DNA of 64,000 nucleotides from Colius striatus (taxonomy: Eukaryota; Chordata; Aves; Coliiformes; Coliidae): NCBI RefSeq assembly GCF_028858725.1, contig NC_084772.1, positions 19,383,548 through 19,447,547 on the forward strand, read 5' to 3'. Below are positions 47,201-59,200 of the stretch, piece after piece (within the stretch, counting starts at the first letter, position 1; each line of letters begins with the position of its first letter). The notes below the pieces were generated by a model. The model had not been told where the DNA came from, ran no database searches, and was given only the letters and a program-made list of their open reading frames with translations. Position numbers and translations under genes: made by a program.

Positions 47201-50200
47201 TCTTTGCTCAGCTGCTCTAGGCCAGGACAATGTTTCTGCAGCCTTAGAGGCCAAACTGGGGGCTGGAGGATGACCAGGTTGGGTGAGGAGAGAGTGCAAA
47301 ACGCTGCTGTTCCCAGATGATTGTCTGGGATCACCTCTGGAATGATCTGGGATGATCTACTGCTCTTCCCAGATGATCTGGGATGACCCATTTTCCCCAC
47401 TCCCTCTGTGCCAGGCGTTCCTGAGGGCTTGGATGGGTATTTGGGTGTCTGAGGGTTGCTCATTGCTCCTGTGCTTGCAGGGGCAACTGGATCGGAGAAG
47501 CCCCATACAAAGCCGGCCGTCCCTGTTCCGAGTGCCCACCGAGCTATGGAGGAGGCTGTCAGAACAACCTCTGCTACAAAGGTGTGTGATGGGGGGCTTG
47601 GGGCACCCTCCTGGCTGGAGGGAAAAGGCTGGAGCAAGCTCATGCCTGGAAACTTTTAATTAGAAGCAGCCGCAGCGTTACGCGCCTTCAATTAGGCACA
47701 CTTCATATTTCATCATCGTGACACGTGGTGGATCGACAGCCTCTGCTGAAACCAAAAAGCCCTGAGCTGCTGCAGATCTGAAGCTGGGATTTGCTGCCTT
47801 TTCCCCAGTGAAAACGAGAGGGAAGGCTGGGATGGGGGAAAAGCTGCTCTGAGCTTTTGCATGAGTTTGGCTCGGGAGCTGGGTTGGGGTTTGGAGGTGG
47901 CAGGCTGTGGGCAGGACTGATCCCATCTCGTGGGGTTTGTTTGGGAAGGGAATGTTCTCCTGTGCTTACCAGAGGCTCTGTGGGTGGGCAGAGCTTGGCC
48001 TCCTGCCCTGCTCCTTCAGGGACCAGGATGGAGCCCTTCCCTCACTCGCCACTTTGGTTTTCATGGCTGGGAAACGAACAGAGCGATTCGTGTCTCTTGG
48101 AGGAGAGGAATGGATCCTGGATGGCTTTTCCTAGGAAAAAATGTTCTTCCCACTAAAATCTCCAGTGAAGCAGTGCTGTCCTCTGCACACATTCAGGCAT
48201 TCAGGGCATTTTTCTTCTGTGTGTTTTGCTTCACAGAGAACTGGGCTCTTAGAAACAGGCAGGTTCCCTGGAGACTTGCCCAAAGCAGAGGCTTATTTTG
48301 CCACAACATCCCCTTTATCCTTTTTATCCTGTGGAGTTTTTGGGGAGGATCCCGAGGTGCAGGGGGGCTTCAGCAAGGAGAGGGGAGAGAATGCCTCAGC
48401 AATACAGTAAGAGGGAGAAAGCTCTCTCATCCCTCACTCCTCAGAGAGTGATCATGTCTCCCCTCAGCCTCCTCTTCTCCAGACTAAACAAACCCCAGTT
48501 CCAGGGAAGCAGGAGAGGAGCAGATCTCACCTCCAAGCACTACAATAGCCCCACGCTTCCTTTAATGTCTGTTTTTGAGTTTCCAACTACTTAAAACCGG
48601 ATCAAAGTCTCTCAAAACATGAATCTGCCTGACTTAGCCATCAGTAAGAACCCATTGTAATTCCTTGCAATCCCCTATTCTGACAAGATTACCGTTACGA
48701 GGATCCCGTCATCGCTGAGACGGATGAGACCAATGAAGTGGAGATTCCACAGGTTGGGGAGCAAAAGCCAGTGCGGTTCTACCCTTCAGAAAGCGAGCCC
48801 AGCAAATCCAGCAAGCCCAAGAAAATCATCCCAGACTCCTACATGAGTAAGACAACCTCTTTTGAATTCTTTTTTCAGCTCCCCTAAGTTCTGAAGTACC
48901 TTGATGGCAAAAAGATGTGGAAAGTGATGAGGATGCCCAGTGAAAAAATGAACTGGGAGGATTTTTGAGTGGAGAGGGAGGTGATCTGTGCAAAAAATCA
49001 CTGTTAATTATAACAGAAGGCTGCCAAAAGCAGAGAGTAAAGCTTTGAAAAGCCACTCCTACCTTCTGCAAATCAATCTACAATAGTTATTGGGTCTTTT
49101 AAGCCATCTCAAGGAAGTATCAATGAACCAGAAGTCCCTCAACCAATAATCAATTTAGGAAATGCTGGGCTTGTTTCCCTTCTAAAATACTCCACATTCA
49201 GCAGTTCCCTCTGCAGCTTTTCTGGGGTTTTTTGTTTCCTTTTTACTTCTTGCTTGGGAAGATCTCTGAAGTGATTTGTGGAGCTGGTAGTACTTCCTCA
49301 GTTGTTTTCTAATGGCTGTTAATTAAAAGAGACTTATTGTGAAAACAAGGTGAGACAAGCCAGTGCATCCTTTTCAAGTTTATCTACCAGCATCTGGAGA
49401 GTCTGTAATTAAATGGAGAATGAGAACTCTGACTACAGACCTCAGGCTGTAAATCAAAGCCTTCAGCTATCAGATGTTTCTTCCTAATATTTCCAAAGAC
49501 ACCTGTCTCAGGTGAAGGGTTAAAGAGGCACAAACTGCTCCAGGCTGGGTTGCTCTGTGATAAGGTTTTAATCTTGCTGCACTGAAGACCTCCAGGAAAA
49601 ATCATGGTGGTTCCTCCTCTCTGTAGCTCCAGAGCAGGCCATGGCAATCTCTTTCTTTTTTAAACAAACTTGTATCTACTTTATTTTTTTCTCTCCAGCA
49701 CAAGTCATCACCTGTGAAACCAAGATGAGAGACAAATGCAGAGGCTCAACGTGCAACAGGTAGTGTTTTATTGATAGCTCTTGGAGCAATGTGGGGAAAA
49801 AGTAGCCTAAAAGTTGTCCAATTCTTGCAAACACAGGATGGGCAATACTGTGGATATTTTTTGTGACTATCTAGGTACATCTCCTAAACAAAGAACCCCC
49901 CTCAATTTCTCTTAATACAAAGCCTTCAGCCAAGCCTAGCAATAAGATGACTCAATTTATTTTGTTCAGCCATGATGCCCCAGAGTTTCAGGTGTCCAAA
50001 ACCCTTTAATAAATTTTGCCAGAGTCACTTTTGAGCCTTTTTCATGCATTCCACTGCTGTCCAAGCCAGACCAATAATTCATGGCTTCTTCCCTCCCAGC
50101 CAGTCAAGAACCTCTGGTTAAGGTTTCTGCAAAGAACAGGACAGTTTATCACTTGGAGAAAAACCAAATCCACGGAATCTAAATATTGGTTGGGCTTTTA

Positions 50201-53200
50201 AGGAGGGTGGAGAAACTGTTTTAAAAAGCAGCTATTTTGCAATCTGGTTTTTTAAATGGAAGAGTTACGTGAAATGAATGGAATGACTGTTAAATGAAAT
50301 GGAGTCAAAGTCTGTTTTTCTTGAATTGTTTTTTTCTGCCACCCTCAAAGATATATATCTTTACTAGGTATTTGTGCCCAGCTGGCTGCTTGTACAGTAA
50401 AGGAAAAATCTTTGGAACATTTTATTATGAGAGTGTAAGTACCTTTTAATAGCTCATAGATGTAATTTGTGGGGAGTTAGTGGTAATAACAGAAATGGGA
50501 AATGCCAGCAATTCTAGTGTAATTTGACTGTTTGTCTCCTCCAGTTGTGGTGCTGTGAAATGGTACTAATAAAGATTATCTGTATTTTCCTCATCTTAGT
50601 GATGAAAAAGAGAAGCAGTCTGGATAGGCAAAATGATTCCAGACGTGATTTTATCATGAATGCACTTAATGTGCAATGAAACCCATGGAAAGTGAGGGAT
50701 GGGGATCAACAGACAGCTCTTACAATGATCTCTTCTTTGGTGTGGGCAGCTGTCATGCTGGACAGAAACTTTATCAGACAACCACTGTTAAATGTTGTAA
50801 CTAATATTTGGGGCTGATTTGCTGGACCTTGAACGAGCAAGATGATTTAGAAATACAGCATGGCACTGTTTTCCCACCAAAACTACTTTTGGGGTGATGA
50901 AAGGTTGAAAATAAAGGGGGTTTTGTGTAAAAGCCTTTTTGCTTTCCCCATTCTCACTGTTGGTGCATAAGTGATATATCTTTGCCCATGATATATCTTT
51001 GCCCTGCAGCTTCTGTGATTGCAGACAGTTGCCTCCTTCAAGTGGTTTCAACCAGAAGTATTTTGGGTTTGAATATTTTGTTGAGAACTGGAAATATTTC
51101 CTACCAGTCGTTAATTTCCAACCTGCTTTTCTTCTTTCTAAATGGTATCTAAATGTGTGGGTTTGTTGTTTAAATAAAGCTTGCTATCCAACCAGGCAGT
51201 GCTTCAAATAACCATCACCATCATAAAAGAATAAGGCAGTGTTGGAAGAGTAAGATTTAACAACCAGATTCCAAGGGAGTGTACTCAGCTTCTTTTCCAC
51301 TTGAAGTTTTGGTGGTGGTTTCATTTCTCCTTCATTCTGAGCGGCAGCTGGTCAGCGTGGCTTTGGGAAGGAGATTGATTTCACATGCTGTTTGTGTTTG
51401 TGCTCTTGTCAGTCCTCAAGCATCTGTCGTGCTGCAATCCATTATGGCATCCTGGATAATAAAGGAGGACTGGTTGACATCACACGGAAGGGAAGGACAC
51501 CAGCTTTCGTGAAGTCTACCAGGAATGGTGTGGAGTCCTTTAGGTACTACCCTGCATGAAGAAGTTTCTGTGTTTTGCTTTAAATACAGATGTTCGGTCA
51601 TCTTTGTCACGCCTATATAGAAAGAATGATGCAAGTAGTTCTTGTAGGCTCTTTAATAGGTATTTCTGTTTGCTTGTTTTGCAGGAAAAGTAAACCTTCC
51701 AATGCATTCATGGTCTCCAAAGTCACAAGTAAGTTTTAAAAGCTGGAAAGAAACTATTGCTGCTAGAGTTTTATCATAGAATCATCATGGAATGGTAGGG
51801 TTGGAAGAGACCTTTAGAGATCATCTAGTCCAACTCCCCTGCAGATCAGGTCCACCTATGGGGTACCTGGAGACATCATTCTTTACAGTGCCCTTTTTCA
51901 TTCTAAGTGGTCAAGTGAAATGGTTCAACTAATGTGATCCATCACCCACAATGGGCAGTTCCACCATCAGCCACCTCATTTTTCTGTAGGGATCTCATGG
52001 GGAAGGTTCAGGAAAAGGTGATAACTGGCCATTTCCAGTAGCATCTCCTGGTGATGGATCACCTTGGGGTTCATCCATTAGCTGTAGTGTTACAAGCTGC
52101 TGTTGATAAAGTGGTGGAAGATGGGCCATCCTTGCATGAAAGCCTCAGTTTAGTGTGAATACTGTATCTTAAAAATCCCAGTACCTAATGTAATGGAGAA
52201 ATAGTATAATGAAACACATTCTATATTAAATTAGTTTGTTATTAGTTTATATTTATGATGAGCATATAAATACTGTGGGGTTCTAAACAATTCCCACTTC
52301 CTGGATATCTTTGAATAATTCTTCCTTCTCCTCCATATAATCATCATTTTGATTAGATCTACTTGAGCCTATTCAGGGCAAACTACAGGTGTCAAGTTAT
52401 TTGGACTCCACACCTGGATGTGTAGCAAAAATACACCAACTTGTGGGTTGGCTGCTTTTATCTTTTTAAAGCTATGACCTTTTGAAGGCCACATTGTTGT
52501 ATGGCAGCAGGATTTCTGCTGGAGAGCTGGTCAGCCCTCTCCTGGGTGCATGCTGCTGGTAAAGGAGGAAGCAACTTTCCTCCTGCTGCCTTCAGCTGGA
52601 CGTGGGTCTCACCTGATGTGTTGTGTGACTGTGACTTGTGTTTTCTGCAATTACCTGAGCTATTAGATCTGGTAATTTCCCTTTCCATATCCATTTCTGC
52701 AGCACAGACACTGGATTGCTACACCACAGTAGCTGAGTTGTGCCAGTTCAAAAAGCCAGTGACCCATTGCCCAAGGTAACACAAGCCCATTTATGTTCAA
52801 CTTATAGTTACTGTGCTTCTGGGAGGGACAGCTTGATGGAGGATGCTGAGGTCCCCAAATCCAAGGGCTAGTGGGAATGGAGCTGATTTTACCAGATGAA
52901 CTGGAGAAGGGGATTTGGAATGGTGTGTTTCCTTCTGCCACTGTGTTTTTCTTGACATCGTGATGGAAAACTTATGTTTTCTGACTGCTTCAGTAACCTC
53001 TAAGTCAGGCTTTGCCGTCCTGTTTCAGCACACTCTTATGTATCAGTGTGCCACTTTATACTCTGTCTGTATTCTCCTGCACTAGCTGTTTTTGGGATGT
53101 GGTTTTCCTTTATACCTTAAACCAGCGAAGAAATTCCTTCTAGAAAGCTGCTTTGTGCAGATGGAAGCTGTGCCAGGGCAGGGAGGCACATACTTGTGCA

Positions 53201-56200
53201 AAAAAAATTACATGCAGAGCATTGGGAAAAGATACAGGTACTTTGAGAATGACATGAAAGAGGAATCCCTCCTTTGCACATCTAACCCCCTCTATTTTCA
53301 GTTCTGCACTAACTGCCAAATGTCATCTGAGGGGAAGAAATAATCAAATTCACTGTTGCCACCTGCAGACCAGATGCAGGCACTTGAAATCTCCCAAGAA
53401 TGCAGCTTGCTTTCCTGTTGAGCCTGGATATAGGGAATAAATATGGATAACTTACTTGTTTTCTAGGATTTATTGTCCAGCCCACTGCAAAGATGAGCCA
53501 TCGTACTGGGCACCGGTGTTTGGCACAAATGTTTATGCAGACGTGAGTATGTTCATTTCCTTGATGACCCCTTGTATCATGAGCTCTATGTCAAGGGCCT
53601 GGGTGGTACTCTGCAACTTTCCATGCCCATTACAGTGAGGGCATGAGGAAAATGTAGATGGAGGAAGAAGTAGCACCAACAGCTACAACATCAGCTTGAG
53701 GTCAGTGGGCTTGGGGTGTCCACGGACACTTTGACTCGTTCTTATGGACTTGGGCAGGTCACTTCCCTGCTCTGTTCCGTTTGGGGCTGTGGCTATGGGA
53801 TGATGAAATGTTTATCTGCCTTCACAAAGTCTTTTGGGATCTACAGATGAACATCAAAGAGTTTTTACTATATATTATCCTGTTATATAGTTGGCAAAAA
53901 TCAGCATTCTTTCCCCTCCCCTGTCGTCTTCTTTCTGGGAGCCGAGCAGCATTTTTGAGCAGTCGAGACACAGTGTAGAGAAGTGGAAAGAGAGCATGTG
54001 AGATGATTTTATTGGTTTGTTTTTCTAAATTCTGCCATGAGGATGAGCAGAGACTTAATGCTAAAACTAGGCAAAGAGTAATTTTTTTTTTGGAAATCTC
54101 TTAGTCTTAGCCCTCTGAAAACTGGACTCCAACGTTTTTCCACTTGCTGGTGCCTCATTATTTTCCTTCTCTTCTTTATTTTTTCTTTTTATCAGGGGTT
54201 GTGTTTAGAAATGCCAGCTCCCTGGCTGCTGTGCAGCCTGTAGGAATGGGCTTTTTGAAGTTGCCTGGGGGAGGTAGTCAGCAGATTGTAGATTCCCAGC
54301 TTGGGATTACTATGGAGCTTTGCAGACTCCTGAGAAAAAAAACCCCATCCTGCAGAAATCATACAACAATGTGGGGCAAGCAATTTTGAAAGCAATTAAA
54401 AAAATCAAAACCAAACAAACTTTACTTTCTTTGAGACCAATTTTTGTAAGGGTAGAGCTGCACAAACAGCTTAGCCAGGACTACCTCACATGCAAAGGGC
54501 AGCTGCTGCTCCACGGTACCTGTCTCTGTGCATGCTCCCACCTGCAGGAAATGGGAAATAGTTTTCTCTCTTTTACTGAGGGCAAAACTACCTCAAATTA
54601 CCTCCAAACAAGACTTGTGATTATAAGAGTATTAGGGGAGGACCAGCATCCTGGGCTGGCCTTGTTTCCTGCTTTGTACTGACGCAAAAGGATTAGTGTC
54701 CTTCGATGAATCCCCAGCTCCATTTCCTACTGTACCTCCTGGGGATTGTTTCATAAACAGGGGCATGGACTGTGATATGGGAGGAAAAACAAACTAACAG
54801 GGAAAAAAACCCTATTTGACTACTTCCTGGAGGGTTTGGTTAACCTTTTTCTGGACTACTGTACTAATAGGGTGATGTGGGTGTAATGAAGGAAAGCATT
54901 TAGGTTTTTATCAGAGTGAGAGAGTGCTAGCAAAGGAGGTGGAACCAAGTAGGAAAAGAGTTTGAGGTGACTGTGAAACATGCTGCAAAGGGAGAGGTAA
55001 TGATGCTGAGAAATGCTCAGGCTGGAAAGTTGATAAGAGAGGCATGTGTGTTGGACATGGAGAATTGGGGCAAAGACATTCCCCAGGGAGCACGGGCTGT
55101 GCAGGATGCTCTGCAGGAGGGGATGCTGTGAATTAACCATGACCATGACTGAGGAACAATTAAACCAGGCAATAAGCTGGGTGAGGCAAATGCTAATCTT
55201 CTGGGAAGACTCTTTGGTTTTGTCTAGAGTGGCACCTTCATGACTCTGGGGAAGACTTGTGCTCCAACTGTGTCTTCTTAAATAAGTTATCTAAAGAAAA
55301 TGAAGCATTTTCCCCCATTTCCAGTGTGCACTCCCTGCAAGGTGCCCTCTGGCCTTTTAGCACCTTCTCTAAAACTTCCATTTGCTAAATGCTCTGGAGG
55401 GTAAAGAGATGACAGTCCAGGCTGTGATGACAAAAATGCTTGACTCTTCTATGTGATGACCTGATACACTGTGATTTTGGCCTGAGATGGCATGTTCACA
55501 TTCACTTCATCTCAGGAAGGCATGTGAAAGTTTGTTTTGCCATGAAGACCAAAGCTATGACATAAAGGATTGGCAGTTTTTGTGGGATCATTCTGATTGT
55601 TATTCAGGGGCTATGGGAACCACTGCCTTGGTTTGTATTAAGGGATCTTCCCCTGCTTTAAAGGTATTCTGATTGGGTTTTGTTTTACTCATCGTTATGA
55701 AATGATCTTGGATTGTGTGTTTATAAGATTATATCATGGTTATTCCTGGTGGCTTAAAACACAGAGAGGTGTGTGCAGCAGCCTTACAAAGCAGTGCAGG
55801 AGATCATTCGTGGTGAAATTGGTGAGGCTGTGAAACAGGGATGCAGCAGAGCCTTAAATGTTGAACAAAATGCAAGAAAATATGCTATGGGAAAAGATGA
55901 TGCCTAGATCCCAGGCCTTTCCACTGAATGGCATTACTTTTTGATGAGAACAGACTTTCTGCCAGCATACAAGGTTTGCAGATTGAAGCATCCTGTTGGG
56001 GCAAGGGGGGAACATTTCCAGCATCCTCCCAGTGCTGAAATTAGTCTCAAGAAGTGTCTGACTGGGGGAAAGAAAAATTGTTGCTTCTTTTCCCTGGTGA
56101 CATATTGCAGCAAAGTTCTTTACCTTGCCATGTGAATGAGGGGAAAAATGAAAATCCTGACAACACATGAGTATACCCAGGAAAAAAAACCCCAACTCTT

Positions 56201-59200
56201 GCTGATATAGACAGGACCAGTTCTGGGATGATACTGGAGCTGTGTGAACACCCAGGGGGTTTTATCAAGGCTGCAAAAGAGCTTTTAGGTTTCACTAGCC
56301 ACTGGTGACTACTCTTTTGTTACTGCCTGGCTCCTAGTGTGACATAATACTGCAAGGAAAACCTGTCTCCAGCCCTACTCAGGAGCCCTATCCAGCTAGG
56401 AAAGAAAATTACTCTCTGCTCTTGAGATAAGGTGTTTTATCCACAGTTGTGCAGCAGTTAGTTGAGGGAGGATAGATACCTCTGTAAAGTGGCAGGTGTT
56501 TATAACCAGAGGAAAACAAGTTGGGTGGCTCAGCTCTCAGGATACAGAAACTTAATGATTAAACCAGTAACACTAATGAGGAAATGATAGGTGATTAAAC
56601 CCATAGTCACAGATTATTGCTAATGGCCCATTATAAAAAATATCATCATTTTATGGTGTGTGCCTCAGAGTCCACCTCATCAGGAAATGCTCTCAGAGCG
56701 TCCCAAGGGGCTACACCATGGAAAGACAGGGTGTTGGACTTCTGAATTTGAGGGGAAGGCTTTGCTCTTGTAATGTTTCATCTTCCAAAAGCTCTGCTAT
56801 CAATTTACCAAAGCAAAGCCCAGCCTGGGATGTAAGAAGGCCATAATCCAACAGAATGATAAGAGAAGGTTTGGAGTAGGGCAATAAAAAGCCTGTTGGT
56901 TGAAGCTTTGAGTAAGCAGCAGAACAGCAAGTTCAGGAACAAAACAAAACCCCACCAGGAATGCCTTGAAAAGAACATTGTTTAGGATGTCTCCCAGTGG
57001 AGAGTGATGCAAATTGATTCAGGACAGTTTAATTTTATGAGCCAATTTTAGATTGAGAGATTTCCCACCGCATACTAGGACGAATTCAAGCATATCTTCC
57101 AAACACAGCATTCCCTTGTTCCCTTGACCATATATAGAAGCAAAACACCAAATTGGCACTTGAGGCTGAGAGACCTGCCAAGAGATAGGCCCTCCAACAT
57201 GATAAATATATAGGGGACAAGGCAGACCTGCCATATATGGCTGCAAGAATGAAACAGCACGATTTGTATTGTACATACGCGACAGGAACGTTTGCCTTTG
57301 GCACCGGTTGCCCTTGGCACTGGTTTTGTGCTACTTGGATTTTTTTTAGCAATCAGGGAGTTTATGGGGTTGGGATTTTCACCTGCTGCAGTTCCCCATG
57401 CAAAGCTGGTTTTTTGCTTTTTGTTATTCCAGCTTGCTGTATGTAAATCCTCAAGAGAGACGATGGCCAAGTTTATACTTCACTTAAACCTTCTCTGCTT
57501 TTGCTCTTATTTCTGGATGCTTTAGGAGCTTAGTCATCCGTTGTTAGTGCTTTGTGTTCCTCCAGCTCTTCTGACTCGGCACATCTTGTAGTAGTGCAAT
57601 GAGAGGAACTTCAGTCTTTCCAGAAATGTTACTCTCCCTCCATACTTGGTGGTGTCTTAGAGAGTAATGCCTGTCCAACAAGTGCATCTCTCAATGGGTA
57701 CAGTCTTTCTACTTTTCTTAGTAGGATATGAACTGTCCTGGAAAAATGATGGCCATGTACCTTAATTCAGGAAAAGCATCTGTTTTTCAAGCAACAGAGG
57801 GAATAAACTTTGCTGAGGTGGCTGATCACTAGCAGAGTTTCACTGCAGCAGCTTCTCTGGTGCAGAACCAAGAGGCATTGGCTGCAAAGTTGTCCTTGAT
57901 TTAGTTTTGGTCCTGGATAATCTCCCACAGGCACAGCTCCACTGCAGGCAGGAGTGGTGAAAAGGCTACTTGACCTCTGCAGTGATGGTGGTGAATTTTA
58001 CAACCAGGGCATATCACATACTTGCAAGATGTGGTCTGTGGCATCTTTTCTCCCTGGTCTATCCGTAAGAGGGACAGAATATTTCATCTCCTTTTCACTG
58101 TTCCTCTCGTTCCCCCCTGCCCCACCCTCATTTTCCTTGATGCTCATGGAGATGGTAAAACTCCAGATATAAAATACAAGCAATTTGTAAGTCAAAATAA
58201 TGCTGTTTTTCAGAACTCCAGTATCTGCAAAACTGCAGTGCATGCAGGAGCCATTTCAGATGAAAGAGGCGGCTTTGTGGACGTGATGCCTGTAGAAAAG
58301 AAGAAAAGTTACGTTGGCTCCTTAAAGAACGGAGTCCAGTCTGAGAGGTGAGAGTTTTTCTCTTTGTACTTTCCTCTTATTCTTGGCTGTGTGTTCAGTT
58401 GTGTGTCAAAGTCAGCAGATATCAGCTAGAAAGGCTGGTGGATTGGAAATCCATGATTTCATAGTGTCACTGTGAATTTGGAGAGCCAAATAAATAGAGC
58501 GTGCTGTCCTGCTCTTACCTTCCACAAGTGAGGAGTTGCTCAGAGATTGGTGTGAAAGGTGTTGTGAAGCCTGGTTTTATTTTGTTACAGTTTAAGACCA
58601 TGTTAATACATTTTATTGTGTGTGTTTAATGTATTAAAAGATGAGGGTATTTCTGCAGCTTCCAGGCTGGGTCATATTTTGAGGCTTATAATTGAGATTT
58701 CCGTTCAATTCCGGGGTGTGGGATGCTTTGCACCTGTCAGTTAATTTCCTCAGTTCTCTTTGAAAGAAGCATGAGTAAACTAACCTCTTGAGAGATGGTC
58801 AAACAGTTTTTTGAAGGGTTTGGAACCCTAGTAATTTTTTAGGGGTAGTTTCTTTTGTGCCCAGCTTGCTGTTTTCAATGAGCAATCGATGATCACAATG
58901 ATCAAGTTACAGCTTGTTCAGTCCTAATTTGTTCTGTTTCAGCCTGTGATGTGGGGTTTTTTTTCAGACTTTGGTTCTGATTTCTCAGAGCTGGCTTTGC
59001 AAACATAGAATTTCCCATTATTGTGGACTGGGTTTTTTTTCACTACTAACATGTTTCTGTCTGCTCTGTGTAATTCTTGTTTTACAATTACCATAAGTAA
59101 TCCAAACGAGTTTGCTGCTTTTATTCTAATAATGGCTGTCTCAGAATGCTGTAGAGCATCTCACAAAATAAAAATAGGCTAAGACAGGAATGCTGTAGGC

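Larger units (their letters stand above)
43638..49698 (+). other. CRISPLD2: CRISPLD2 introns within the CAP/linker part (43638-45436, 45570-45694, 45811-47480, 47582-48687, 48847-49698)
   Basis: All are GT-AG. A cluster of CCCAGAT/ATCTGGG inverted motifs lies at 47311-47392, 90 bases before an exon. A short CR1 piece lies at 48441-48508. The remainder has no recognised element. Confidence 0.75.
49760..53466 (+). other. CRISPLD2: CRISPLD2 introns within the LCCL part (49760-50367, 50435-51412, 51544-51684, 51729-52702, 52776-53466)
   Basis: All are GT-AG. They contain a 2 x 17-bp tandem repeat at 50972-51005 and a CR1 3' end at 51773-51860. The 51544-51684 intron is only 141 bp. Confidence 0.75.
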
